Below, piece after piece: positions 51,141-62,661 of a DNA stretch of 64,000 bases (positions are counted from its first letter, which is position 1; each line of letters starts with the position of its first letter). The DNA comes from Engraulis encrasicolus. Lineage: Eukaryota > Chordata > Actinopteri > Clupeiformes > Engraulidae. A model generated the notes under the pieces. It was not told where the DNA came from, did no database searches, and worked only from the letters and a program-made list of their open reading frames with translations. Where the stretch lies: assembly GCF_034702125.1 (NCBI RefSeq), contig NC_085866.1, positions 20,419,815 to 20,483,814 on the forward strand. The letters are read 5' to 3'. The position numbers and the translations under genes were made by a program.

Positions 51141-51414
51141 GGTAACATTTTACTTGACGCCGGTGTCATATGCATGTCGTTACAGTGTCATAATAGCATC
51201 ATGACACAGTCATAGATAAGTCATATTATGTCCATGTCATAAACATTTTATGACTGTTGGTCAAGAGTGACATTGTCTCTTAAGGCCAACAGTCATAAAA
51301 GGTTTATGACATGGACATAATGTTTATGACCCATGCATAACTGTGCCATAACACTATTATGACACTGTAATGGCATGCTTATGACACCGGCGTCAAGAAA
51401 AGTGTTACCGAAAA
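51141..51414. mobile_element. palindromic GGTAACA/TGTTACC element (ACTTGACGCC type)
   Basis: GGTAACATTTTACTTGACGC, then CGGTGTCATATGCATG, is inverted against GCATGCTTATGACACCGGCG, then TCAAGAAAAGTGTTACC. The 17129-17340 fragment is a relative. Confidence 0.85.
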
Positions 51415-52222
51415 AATACAACTGTCAAGGTTGCCTTAGCAGAATTGGTCAAGATCCTGTGTTCAGAAAGCAAAGCCCCTGCCATGTATTCTTTATCTTT
51501 ATTGTAATATCGGTGCATTTCAAAAGTTCATGAATCTTCCTGTCTGATAGTGTTCTTTTTTGACGTTGAGATTGCTTTGGGTGAAATAAGTGTTGAATCA
51601 AATATGTGGCTGACGTAATACTTTCTGAAACCAAGATCACCTCTGACCAAGAGCATAATTCAACAATTTAAATTAAATTAACAATTAATTAACCTTCATC
51701 TACTATGCTATACTGGGTACTACTTACAAAGATCTTCACTGCCCTAAATCCAAAAGGCATTAACTACACATTTTGTCAAAGCAGAGATTAAACTGGAATT
51801 TGACTTCATAGCACCTCTTTAAATTAAACATTCTACTTCTTCTTTAAAAAGAAAAAAGTGGGTGAAGCGTCGTGCTGTGCTCTTACATCATGTTAGACAT
51901 AGCAGATTGGCAACTTTGAAGACATTCTGTAGGGCATTATATTATCTATCCTAATATTTCCCTCAGTCGCAATACGACGTTGTTTGTCAGGAAAGCTGAC
52001 AAATGCATATGGACTTGCAAAACAACACATTTATTGAACGTTGGCTTTTATGAAAAACTGGTCAATGATGGATATACATGGTTATATATTACATCTTGCA
52101 AAAAGACTGCAGCTGAAAGAAAATCTTCTAACACTTTATATTTATGTCTTGTCATTATATATAAATGCATTACAACATGTCTGGGAAAATAGGGCCATGG
52201 TGAAATACTGGCACATCAGTGA

Positions 52223-54685
52223 TGTAGGGGTAGTCGCGTGAGAATCGGAATTCTCACACGGTACGCACCACTAATGTATGGGAAGCTGCGTGTGGATTTA
52301 CTCCTCATGCGGCTATACCAGGAATTGAAGGTAAAATCTCGTTATGAATTAATTAATATTAATAAACAAATTAATTAAAATGTAATTTAAGGACCGTCTC
52401 ATAAAATCCTTGGCCAAGGACCGTCTCATAAAATCCTTGGATTATCAATCACAATATTCAACAATAAATTGCTAAACACAGAATTAATAATAAGTTTTGT
52501 ACTGGGGTTACTCAGCAGTTCACAGTGAACAGTAAGGCCTATTCTCTGTGGTCAGCTGGGGTACACAAGCACAAAAGTTGATCTGAAGGCAAAGTTCTAA
52601 TAAAAGGTTGGTTGGGTGTACAAAGTAAACAAGGACAAGAAAAATGCAATCAAATGATTTACTTTTATTAACTACTAGGTAATCTAATAAAATGCATTAC
52701 ATTCAAAGTCGGTTAAATGGAATAATAACAAAAATTAAGGCACAATAATATAAAACAAGAAAGAAAATAAAAGAGGGGTAAAGAAAGAAGAGGGGGGACA
52801 GGCGTTCAGCCTGTGTGTGTGTGTGTGTGTAGCAGAGGTCTGGTTGCTATAGGCTACCACGTGTGTGTGGTTGGCTAAGCTAGCATTAGCTACAGAAAAC
52901 ATAGACAATGGAAAGGCTACTGATAAGTAGCTGCTTAGCAAGGACCTAATGTCGATTAGGCAGGGCCCAAAGGGTCCACAACAATGTCTAGGTTACTGTA
53001 ATAAATGCACACAATTCCTTGTGGAATGGAGAGAGAAATGAAAGGGGATGAGAGAGTAGTAGTCAGTGGGAGGAACTCGCACTGATTACTATGTATGTGT
53101 CTGTTGCTGGGCAACAATGGCGTCCTCTCGGCTAGGTTAACGTTAGCATCAGAACCGTGAACAATAGGGATAGCTAGCAGCTATGTAGCAAGTAAACCGT
53201 GTGGTTTCAGGCGCTTCAAGTCCCTTAGTGGACGCGCAAATGTATCAAATGGTTCTGGAATTAACGATAACAAGTCCGATAGAACAGGGAGAGAAAGAAA
53301 ACGAAATAAAAGAAATAACAAGTGGGAGACGTTGCCGTCTACGCAGCCATTACGAGTTGTAAAACTACAGGAAGTGGGGTTTCAGCGTGCTTGTGTAGCT
53401 GCAAGCCCAACTTGGCTAATGGCTAACTTGCAGAGCGTTCCGAGCAGAGTTGGTTATTCAGAGAATAGTTTACTACAGATTATGCACTCAAAGTGTATAA
53501 AAGAGTACCGAAATGCTCGGAGGGTTCTGAGAATCAAGTATTTTCGACAGGGAGAGAGTGAAAGAACGAGAGAGAGGGAGAGAGATAGAGAGAGAAGGGA
53601 AAGAGAGATGGAACTCTAGTGGCTATGCGTGTCTGTGTAAACAAATGGTTAGCGTTGCGTTGCTAACCTAGGGCTTTGTTATGGCCCGTTACAACAAAAG
53701 GGCGCAGCTCGTGTATTTGTGGACTAATGAGCGAAACGGTCGCGCTGTGACGGTCCTCGGAGAGTTCAAAACACTGATGGTTAAATCAATACTTGAACTA
53801 TTCCGTGCGAACGCCACAAGCGGGGTCGCTAGGCTTAGTAGCCAGTAATACAGAATGGGTTAGCAGAGGGGAACCTAAGCTAAGAAGAAGGGTAGACAGA
53901 GAAGCAGGAGAAATGCAAATAAACATGTGCACATGAAAAATAACTCAAGTCATAGTTCAAAAACACATCTATCTCAGTACATAAGCTATGCCCAGTGCCT
54001 ACTGTGTGAGATGAAGAGGAGGATCCAGTTTTCCAAAGGCTCGGTACGTCCGTCTGGAAATGGGGATGCAGTCCAAAGTTTCTCTCGTCCTCGAGAGTTT
54101 GGGGCTGCAAAAGTCTTTGTTGTTGCGGCTTCGAGATTCTTCGGTTGAAATCCCAAATGCAAGAAAGTTTGTTCCACGGAGGCGTGCGTGGATATTTTCT
54201 CGCAGTGAACTCGCCTTTAGTTCACAGTGTCCGGATGAAAGTCTTAAGATATGACCAGGCAAGATCTTAGACTTGAAGTGAGGAATTCTTTGCAAAGTGT
54301 GTGTAAGATGAACTCAGCAGTCTATGTTTGTTATTCGGCCAAATATCAAACAATACTTTGTCCAAAATTGCGCAAGTTGCTCTATACGTCTCGCCCGACC
54401 AGCAGCCAAAACTAGAGTGACGAACAATGGTCCCTGGGGAACACTTCACGTGTGGCCAGGTGATTGTGGGTGGGGCTTTGGTCACAGCGCCTCCGAAAGG
54501 AGGTGGACTGAGAACAACATGGCAGGGACCCTGGGCCAGCCATTTGGTGATCAGAGGGGAAGTAACTCTTTTACTAATGATTATTGATGACCTTCGTCTC
54601 AATCATCATCAGTTTGAGTCACATGATTCTCATAACTTTGTCACGAGTTTCTCTGCGTAGAGAAGTGGCAGGAATTGTACCTACA
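52223..54685 (-). repeat. LTR copy (3' LTR in minus-strand orientation)
   Basis: 2463 bp, aligned end to end with 60168-62661. Lacks about 20 bp near 52270 and about 17 bp near 52340 that the other LTR has. Contains a short GT run near 52812 and GAGA-rich sequence near 53560. Confidence 0.95.
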
Positions 54686-56062
54686 TATCCCCCCGACGCA
54701 CTGGTGGTGAATGGAATGGCCCTCCTGTGGGTCTGTAGTGTGTTTCTGCCACGAGTCGCAGTCCATAGGAGTGATCCAAAGTGAGGTAGTCCGAAAGGGT
54801 AATCCGAAAGGTCCTTCTGGAAAAGTCTTTGAGAAACAGTCCATGCAATTCAAAGTTCATACAGTTCACAGTTCATAGAGTTCACAGTGGCATCTGGGCA
54901 ATGCTACGAAGGCATCTGGGCATGATGACTGTGAATAAAGCTACCTAACTAACTACATATGACATTTTACACAGCAAACCAAAATCAAAGAAAAATCAAT
55001 GAAAAAGGAAAGGAAAGGAAAGGGTTAGTCAGCGTGTTAGCAAGCCTACCCTTAGGAAGGTTAATGGAGACACAGTCCCCAGTAGAGTTGGACTCTGGTG
55101 CGGTCAAGGCTCTCAGGCGCGCAGACCGGGTGGTCCAATTTTGCAGTGTAGTGTCAGGTGTAGTATCATTGTGCAACTGTGAGGTGTAGTATCAGTATGT
55201 GATTGTGAAGTGCAGTATCAGTATGTGACTGAATGAGGTGAGTGTGAACAGTGATAACTTAGTCGCTAACTGGAAGTCCAAGGGAAATGCAGTGTAGTGA
55301 CTGTGTCATGGTGGTCACATGGTGTCAGAATCGTGGTCTGTGGGTGTTGGTTAGCTAATGATTGTCCATCCGTGCTACTCTAATTTCTGTGGTTTGTCCT
55401 TAGACAGTTGGCTGCACGCTCGTGAACAGGGACTGTCGACAGTCCACAGAGACGGCGCGTCTCTAATAAAGGAGATAGCTGGGATTGACCCAGTGGGCTT
55501 GAAGTAGAGGTGCAGGAGTAAGAAAAGAGGTAGAGTGAGGGATAGTCATAGGCTATGATAGGAGGAGGAGTCTAGACGTACGTGTACGTTGTGCCAGAAA
55601 CCTACATAGAAGACCGACTTGATTCTGAAAAGATTTGTCACTCAATGTTGGTAAATTGAGAAGGAATCCTATTTCTAGGTTTCAGATTGACAAATTGAGG
55701 ATAACAGCTATGCCAAGACTATAGGCCAGGTGATTCTGCAATGAGTAAACGTTAGTGTGGGTCTTAGACCGAAATATGTTGTCAACCATGCTACAAGGGA
55801 TCAAATACGCTGTATTTTAATTCCACTAAGCGTGTTGAGAGGGTGCATTAGGTGTCTAATTACAGAGAAACATACTTCACTAAGTTTATCATGATGGCTA
55901 ATACGTCTATGGCATGCAAGGTGTGATTGACTAGCGTAGAACGCGTGTTAACGGTGAGCGAGAGTTACATAGTTATGTCTAAAAATAGAGTACGAGAGGC
56001 TTTTGAAGCGAGTTCGGTTACCGGGGGTCTGTCCGAGTACTTGTAGTTTTAAGACCTATGTT
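54686..56062. other. LTR-element interior downstream of the ORF, non-coding
   Basis: 1.4 kb between the ORF stop and the 3' LTR. No ORF above about 76 codons on either strand. A short tandem repeat of GTGTAGTATCAGTATGTGA type lies at 55150-55230. No pol or env similarity seen. Confidence 0.7.
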
Positions 56063-59000
56063 TTAGTCTGGCCGGGCCAGGCTTAGTGTTCGAATGCTCA
56101 CCCCCCTTCCCCAGGTGATGGAGCGTGGACTAGGCCCACCCCCCTTGGAGAGGTTGGTCACACCAGTTGGGATTGAACTAGGTTCACTAGACTGAGGAGC
56201 AGTGGCCTGCTCTCTGGGGCGGAGCTCGGGCTCCCCCCTCGCCGTGTTCTGCTGATCCTGGCGTTGTGGACGGTGGCGATTTAACATCGGGAGGCCCGAT
56301 GAAGGATGTTGGAGAGCGGACACCCTGGACGGGGCGTCTTCTCCTGGGCATCCGAATGGAGATCTGGTCTCTGACAGAAGGAATTTGCTTGTGTCTGGGC
56401 ATGCCAGACAAGGAACGGAGTAAAGCGGCTGCTTTGTCTCCTTGAACGCAAGTCCTTGAGGGCTACTTAGTGGGAAGGCTCGGTCCTTCCAAGGAAGTTG
56501 ACGTAGCGGTCCTACGCTCCTAGTGTAGACCTCAGTAAACTGTCTGGAGTCGTTGCAGACTCTCAAAGAGTTCCGGGATTCGTTGGACGGAACTTGGGCG
56601 GCCTGGAAGGCGCTTGTCCTGTCCAAATGTTCTTCGTTACACACGGCTGTGTGGTAAGAGATGTTGAATTCAGCGGGGAAGTTGGAATAACCAAACGGGC
56701 GTTGGTTAGATGTCAGTTGGTTGCCTCTGACGGAAAGGGCCAGCTCGTGCTGGTCCGCGGAATCGACCCGCAAGATCCGGAAGCTACTTGGTACCTTGGC
56801 GGAGACAAAGGACCTGGTGTCCTTTGCTTGGATGAGCTCTTCGCTCAGATGAGCCATGGACCACCCCGATAAAGGCTCTTGATTGCTCAATCGCCAGTGA
56901 TCGGTGGTGAGGCACCAATGATCGTTGAGTTCAAAGATGGGCCACAAGAGGGAGTCGTAAGTCTGATTACACTCCACGTTGCTCTGCTTCTCAAGCAGAG
57001 TGTTCAGCGTTTCTGGGATCGGACGGTGGACACCTAACGAGGTTTTGCGTTGCCGCAAAAACGATGGTGAAGCATCCGGGCCGGTCGTGATCCGGGTGGC
57101 ATGGCAGTCTTGGAGGTGACGGTTGTTCAAGTCCGGGAATAAGACTGCTGTTAAGTGGGAGAACAGCTCGGGCGGCTGTTGTCCTGTGTCGTCCACACTC
57201 AGGATGTCAGCTTCTGCAAGCTGAAAAGGAACTTCCTGTTCGAAGCCTGGATGTGGTTCACCTAACGCTGAGTCGAACACATGGGTTGCAGGAACCGGGT
57301 TGCTCGTTTGCAGGGCAAAAGCGCGCACCAGCTCGTGCTCTGGTGTGTCGGATTCCGCCATGACACTGCGTTCGTCCTGAAGCGTGTCTTGGGGTTCCGA
57401 GTGAACCATGTGAGAAGGGAAAGTGGCCAAGAAATGTTCCGGACAGTCGAAGTTGGTGTCCGACGGTGGGAGTTCACCGATGGCTGGAAGGGTGAGCTCA
57501 AAGTCCTGGAACGTTGGGTTCAGCTGGACGTCTGGTGGCTGACGGCATGAGACCGTGGGGTCAAGTTGCGTCAGGTCTGGTGCCAGAAGGTAAGCTGAAT
57601 TGTGGTGCTCTTTGAGTAGCATGTTCGCGAACACTGCTAACTCTGGCTCCAAGAATGGCCTGACAGGTTGAAAGAATGCTTGGGAGCAAAGACTTAGTTG
57701 GTCTTCGGGGAGAGCCAACTGAAGAGGGAAGCTAGCTGTGCTAGCTAGAAGGGCTATGTCAAAGTTGCTAGCAACATGACAAGTCTGGGGAAGCTTTCGT
57801 CTGGAACGAGTTGCTTCAAAGTCAACCTGGAATGGGTGTTGGACTGGATTGGTACGGGTACCGGTGTCCTGGATGTTCAGGGTCAGCTGGGCTCTCAGTC
57901 TGACCAAAGTGTCAGCTCCGATGACCGAGAGGTCAGGGAGTCCGGGAATGACACTTAAAGAATGGAGAAACTCTCTCCTGCGGATGGTTAGCGACGCGGC
58001 GTCAGTGCCTAGGGCTCGGACGGTCGTCGGCGGTTGCTGAGCTGACAGAAGACGGAGATTCTTCTGTATGAAGGCAGGAGGAGGAAAGCCATGACACATG
58101 GTGTCGAACGAAGTCTGGCTAATGGCTAATTTCTTAGCCAAGAATGCTAGCAGGGTGCTAGGAGTGGAGGCGCTATTGCTAGCGTCTTCCTTGGCTAGCG
58201 GGAAGTGGTACCTGGTCGGTACGACTGCACCCAAAGGGAACGATGGAGGCTCGGCGAGCGAGTTGTGGTTGAGGAAGACGCCTGTTGGAGATAGCTGAGT
58301 CGTAGAATGGAGCTGTCCTCGGGTTCTCGACGGTGAAGCTGGATCCGGGATGCTGCAGCTCGCCTGGGAGCAGGATGCAGTAAGATCGAGGCCCTCTAGG
58401 GGCCGCCATACCTTAGTATGGGGAAGGGCGTCTGTGTTGGGCTCAACACAAAGAATTCGTTCCTGTTGGTGGAAAGTTGTGGTCAGTGTGGGCGCGGCCC
58501 ACTGTGGATCATGGCGCTGATCTTGGGAAAGCGCTGGCCTATGGCCTAAGACTTCTTTGGGCTCTGGTGTCAACAAATCTCTCTCATCTCCTGGTGAGTT
58601 TAAGACTGGGTGACACGGAGTCACAGGAGTGCTAGGGGATAGGGCCATGGAAGCACTTATGGTGTCTCCCCCCTCGCCCCATGCAATGGGTGCGAGGTCA
58701 AAGAGAGGGTCGAAAGGCAGAGGTTGGCGAGCACTTAGAGTGTCCCTTCCTTCAAACCTTACTTGGGGTTCGATGTCCCAGAGGATATAGCATGGCTTTA
58801 TCTCTGCTGCATAGAACTCGGGCTGGCTCTCACTAGGGTAATCTCTTGCAGTGGGTAAGCTGGACTCGGACTGAAGAGGAGTTAGCACTAGGGGAGTGTC
58901 TGGATGCGTTGCTTGAACCATCTCTGGTTCCTCGCAAGGCTCCTGGGGGGTAGGCTCTCTGGCGCCCCCCTGATCAGCTTTTGCAGCTGCTACCAGCTTG

Positions 59001-59446
59001 CTAACAGAGGCTGGGTCTACCCTAACTGTTTTCTCTTCTAACAATTCAGGGGAAACTGGAGGCATTGGCAAGGCCCACGTGGGCTCGTTGCAAGGCTCCA
59101 GAGGGTGTGGCTCGTCAGCGACACCCTGGCAGGTTAGGTTCTCCTGGGCAGTGGGGAGTTCTCTAAACCTATAAACGCTGGTGGACACATGCCGCTTGTG
59201 TTCCAGCTCCGCCCGCAGGGCGCGAAGTAAAGTGAGTAGCTGTAGCTTTCCTTCTACACTAGTGACTCTACTAGGGTCGGCCATTTTGTCCATTGTGATG
59301 GCAATGGCCTGTTTGCATTCTCTTTCGCTAAGGGTGTTAACCATCTCTTGAACGGCAGAGGGAGTGTTGACTAGTCCCGTGACTGAGTCACTGAGCTCCG
59401 TGCCTAGGGAGTATGAGGGTGCCATTCTTAGTGGCCGGCTAAACAC
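56063..59446 (-). CDS. 1127-aa ORF of unknown function in the LTR-element interior
   Basis: One uninterrupted minus-strand frame, starting about 720 bp inside the element from its 5' LTR, in the place a Gag protein would occupy. Residues ~20-110 look helical and charged (ECKQAIAITMDKMADPSRVT; GKLQLLTLLRALRAELEHKR). The rest is rich in Pro, Ser, Leu, Gln and acidic residues with few Lys, looks largely disordered, and ends in a basic, Gly/Arg-rich tail (NLSKGGGPSPRSITWGRGVS). I find no CCHC zinc knuckle, no reliable protease active site, no YxDD of reverse transcriptase and no integrase motif; two DTG triplets occur without protease context. There is no signal peptide or obvious membrane segment. 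It may be a highly diverged Gag or an unrelated captured ORF. Staying open over 3.4 kb in a stop-prone genome suggests recent selection for coding. Upstream Met at residue 8 is an alternative start. Confidence 0.85.
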   Translation of the reverse strand: MFSRPLRMAPSYSLGTELSDSVTGLVNTPSAVQEMVNTLSERECKQAIAITMDKMADPSRVTSVEGKLQLLTLLRALRAELEHKRHVSTSVYRFRELPTAQENLTCQGVADEPHPLEPCNEPTWALPMPPVSPELLEEKTVRVDPASVSKLVAAAKADQGGAREPTPQEPCEEPEMVQATHPDTPLVLTPLQSESSLPTARDYPSESQPEFYAAEIKPCYILWDIEPQVRFEGRDTLSARQPLPFDPLFDLAPIAWGEGGDTISASMALSPSTPVTPCHPVLNSPGDERDLLTPEPKEVLGHRPALSQDQRHDPQWAAPTLTTTFHQQERILCVEPNTDALPHTKVWRPLEGLDLTASCSQASCSIPDPASPSRTRGQLHSTTQLSPTGVFLNHNSLAEPPSFPLGAVVPTRYHFPLAKEDASNSASTPSTLLAFLAKKLAISQTSFDTMCHGFPPPAFIQKNLRLLSAQQPPTTVRALGTDAASLTIRRREFLHSLSVIPGLPDLSVIGADTLVRLRAQLTLNIQDTGTRTNPVQHPFQVDFEATRSRRKLPQTCHVASNFDIALLASTASFPLQLALPEDQLSLCSQAFFQPVRPFLEPELAVFANMLLKEHHNSAYLLAPDLTQLDPTVSCRQPPDVQLNPTFQDFELTLPAIGELPPSDTNFDCPEHFLATFPSHMVHSEPQDTLQDERSVMAESDTPEHELVRAFALQTSNPVPATHVFDSALGEPHPGFEQEVPFQLAEADILSVDDTGQQPPELFSHLTAVLFPDLNNRHLQDCHATRITTGPDASPSFLRQRKTSLGVHRPIPETLNTLLEKQSNVECNQTYDSLLWPIFELNDHWCLTTDHWRLSNQEPLSGWSMAHLSEELIQAKDTRSFVSAKVPSSFRILRVDSADQHELALSVRGNQLTSNQRPFGYSNFPAEFNISYHTAVCNEEHLDRTSAFQAAQVPSNESRNSLRVCNDSRQFTEVYTRSVGPLRQLPWKDRAFPLSSPQGLAFKETKQPLYSVPCLACPDTSKFLLSETRSPFGCPGEDAPSRVSALQHPSSGLPMLNRHRPQRQDQQNTARGEPELRPREQATAPQSSEPSSIPTGVTNLSKGGGPSPRSITWGRGVSIRTLSLARPD

Positions 59447-60167
59447 TTGTTTTGCAGGTTTAGACTAATTTAGGGGTAAACAATTAACTCATTAGATTTC
59501 GCTAATCTAATTGTTGAATAGTTACCCTGCGCAGTACTAATTATCTTGTCGCTAAGCGTACGGGTTTGTTAATCAATTACGCTAAGATCGTTATCTGACC
59601 CTACAATTAATTAATCGAATAGTAATTGGTTTCCCATGGGAAGTTAATACTAACATTAACTAATTCAGTCAGAATGTTGTCTAACGCGGTAATTCATTGG
59701 ACCTCGAGTATCACAGAGCGTTACGAGAAATCAATACTAGTTGTCAATTAATTAGGTTAGAAATCAAACTTGAATTTAAATCAATCAATTCAAATGTCTT
59801 GACAATTCACTTTAGACGTAACTAATACTGGATCCTAATGAGGTAGATTAGAATTTAATCTAATTCTATTCCTAATTAACATGCAAATATTAATCAGTTC
59901 TACAGGAATTAACACTTGTCATTAATTAACTGTAATCAAATTTAATTTACTGTGCTAATTAATTAACTTGCGCGCATTTGTAATTTACACTTGTAGCAAG
60001 GTTTCAGTTATGAAAATTAGCTTGACACACTTTTAGTTGTTTACTCACTGTTAGAGTTCACTCTGGATTATACATTGGCCTTTAACTGTTATTTAAGACA
60101 GTTTGTTAGTCATTGCAGTTTGTACACCAACCATTAAACCACTATCCTCACGCGAGGGCGTCAGTAA
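59447..60167. other. LTR-element leader between 5' LTR and ORF
   Basis: AT-rich 0.7 kb full of TTAATTAA motifs, non-coding. Next to the LTR, the minus strand starts TTACTGACGCCCTCGCGTGA, which lacks the TGG expected of a standard tRNA primer-binding site. Confidence 0.6.
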
Positions 60168-62661
60168 TGTAGGGGTAGTCGCGTGAGAATCGGAATTCTC
60201 ACACGGTACGCACCACGTAATGTAATTGAGTTGCGTTAATGTATGGGAAGCTGCGTGTGGATTTACTCCTCATGCGGCTATACCAGGAATTGAAGGTAAA
60301 ATCTCGTTTGGGAATTTAATTAATTATGAATTAATTAATATTAATAAACAAATTAATTAAAATGTAATTTAAGGACCGTCTCATAAAATCCTTGGCCAAG
60401 GACCGTCTCATAAAATCCTTGGATTATCAATCACAATATTCAACAATAAATTGCTAAACACAGAATTAATAATAAGTTTTGTACTGGGGTTACTCAGCAG
60501 TTCACAGTGAACAGTAAGGCCTATTCTCGGTGATCAGCTGGGGTACACAAGCACAAAAGTTGATCTGAAGGCAAAGTTCTAATAATAGGTTGGTTGGGTG
60601 TACAAAGTAACAAGGACAACAAAATGCAATCAAATGATTTACTTTTATTAACTACTAGGTAATCTAATAAAATGCATTACATTCAAAGTCGGTTAAATGG
60701 AATAATAACAAAAATTAAGGCACAATAATATAAAACAAGAAAGAAAATAAAAGAGGGGTAAAGAAAGAAGAGGGGAACAGGCGTTCAGCCTGTGTGTGTG
60801 TGTGTGTGTGTAGCAGAGGTCTGGTTGCTATAGGCTACCACGTGTGTGTGGTTGGCTAAGCTAGCATTAGCTACAGAAAACATAGACAATGGAAAGGCTA
60901 CTGATAAGTAGCTGCTTAGCAAGGACCTAATGTCGATTAGGCAGGGACCAAAGGGTCCACAACAATGTCTAGGTTACTGTAATAAATGCACACAATTCCT
61001 TGTGGAATAGAGAGAGAAATGAAGGGGGATGAGAGAGTAGTGCTCAGTGGGAGGAACTCGCACTGATTACTATGTATGTGTCTGTTGCTGGGCAACAATG
61101 GCGTCCTCTCGGCTAGGTTAACGTTAGCATCAGAACCGTGAACAATAGGGATAGCTAGCAGCTATGTAGCAAGTAAACCGTGTGGTTTCAGGCGCTTCAA
61201 GTCCCTTAGTGGACGCGCAAATGTATCAAAGGGTTCTGGAATTAACGATAACAAGTCCGAGTAGAACAGGGAGAGAAAGAAAACGAAATAAAAGAAATAA
61301 CAAGTGGGAGACGTTGCCGTCTACGCAGCCATTACGAGTTGTAAAACTACAGGAAGTGGGGTTTCAGCGTGCTTGTGTAGCTGCAAGCCCAACTTGGCTA
61401 ATGGCTAACTTGCAGAGCGTTCCGAGCAGAGTTGGTTATTCAGAGAATAGTTTACTACAGATTATGCACTCAAAGTGTATAAAAGAGTACCGAAATGCTC
61501 GGAGGGTTCTGAGAATCAAGTATTTCGACAGGGAGAGAGTGAAAGAACGAGAGAGAGGGAGAGAGATAGAGAGAGAAGGGAAAGAGAGATGGAACTCTAG
61601 TGGCTATGCGTGTCTGTGTAAACAAATGGTTAGCGTTGCGTTGCTAACCTAGGGCTTTGTTATAGCCCGTTACAACAAAGGCGCAGTGCGTGTATTTGTG
61701 GACTAATGAGCGAAACGGTCGCGCTGTGACGGTCCTCGGAGAGTTCAAAACACTGATGGTTAAATCAATACTTGAACTATTCCGTGCGAACGACACAAGC
61801 GGGGTCGCTAGGCTTAGTAGCCAGTAATACAGAATGGGTTAGCAGAGGGGAACCTAAGCTAAGAGGAAGGATAGACAGAGAAGCAGGAGAAATGCAAATA
61901 AACATGTGCACATGAAAAATAACTCAAGTCATAGTTCAAAAACACATCTATCTCAGTACATAAGCTATGCCCAGTGCCTACTGTGTGAGATGAAGAGGAG
62001 GATCCAGTTTCCAAAGGCGCGGTACGTCCGTCTGGAAATGGGGATTGCAGTCCACGTTTCTCTCGTCCTCGAGAGTTTGGGGCTGCAAAAGTCTTTGTTG
62101 TTGCGGCTTCGAGATTCTTCGGTTGAATCCCAAATGCAAGAAGTTTGTTCCACGGAGGCGTGCGTGGATATTTTCTCGCAGTGAACTCGCCTTTAGTTCA
62201 CAGTGTCCGGATGAAAGTCTTAAGATATGACCAGGCAAGACCTTAGACTTGAAGTGAGGAATTCTTTGCAAAGTGTGTGTAAGATGAACTCAGCAGTCTA
62301 TGTTTGTTATTCGGCCAAATATCAAACAATACTTTGTCCAAAATTGCGCAAGTTGCTCTATACGTCTCGCCCGACCAGCAGCCAAAACTAGAGTGACGAA
62401 CAATGGTCCCTGGGGAACACTTCACGTGTGGCCAGGTGATTGTGGGTGGGGCTTTGGTCACAGCGCCTCCGAAAGGAGGTGGACTGAGAACAACATGGCA
62501 GGGACCCTGGGCCAGCCATTTGGTGATCAGAGGGGAAGTAAATCTTTTACTAATGATTATTGATGACCTTCGTCTCAATCATCATCAGTTTGAGTCACAT
62601 GATTCTCATAACTTTGTCACGAGTTTCTCTGCGTAGAGAAGTGGCAGGAATTGTACCTACA
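60168..62661 (-). repeat. LTR copy (5' LTR in minus-strand orientation)
   Basis: 2494 bp; same termini and order as 52223-54685. The two longer insertions relative to the other copy are CGTAATGTAATTGAGTTGCG near 60215 and a TTTGGGAATTTAATTAATT-type stretch near 60307. Confidence 0.95.

Larger units (their letters stand above)
46438..52222. other. downstream intergenic region, no gene seen
   Basis: Holds a CAGTGGTGTAGTC element, a LINE 3' end, small palindromes (48562-48706, 49130-49400), hAT remnants, and a TTTACTTGACGCC foldback. No ORF shows host-gene similarity. GA/CT microsatellite at 48275-48311. Confidence 0.6.
52223..62661 (-). mobile_element. complete LTR retroelement with very long LTRs and a single ORF
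   Basis: Two direct repeats (52223-54685 and 60168-62661) begin TGTAGGGGTAGTC and end TTGTACCTACA, with TG...CA termini and TGTAGG/CCTACA inverted ends. The element is flanked by GTGA on both sides (52219-52222 and 62662-62665), a 4-bp TSD. On the minus strand a purine run GGGGGGATA abuts the 3' LTR (54686-54694), which sets the orientation; the ORF at 56063-59446 is also minus. The interior is only 5.5 kb and lacks recognisable protease, reverse transcriptase, RNase H and integrase, so it is probably mobilised in trans or is a deleted form. The LTRs differ by small indels and scattered substitutions, suggesting modest age. It could belong to Gypsy, BEL, copia or endogenous-retrovirus lineages; without pol this cannot be decided. 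Confidence 0.93.

Noticed and set aside
54686..56062. Possible pol or env remnant in the LTR element
   Set aside because: No ORF above about 76 codons on either strand and no recognisable motif.
61182..61652. 156-codon ORF inside the LTR copy
   Set aside because: It is on the strand opposite to the element, and the equivalent frame in the other LTR copy is shorter (53332-53619). It includes a GAGA low-complexity end.
52223..62661. Reading the LTR element as plus-strand
   Set aside because: The purine run next to the LTR and the only long ORF are both on the minus strand. In the plus orientation there is no polypurine tract before the right LTR.
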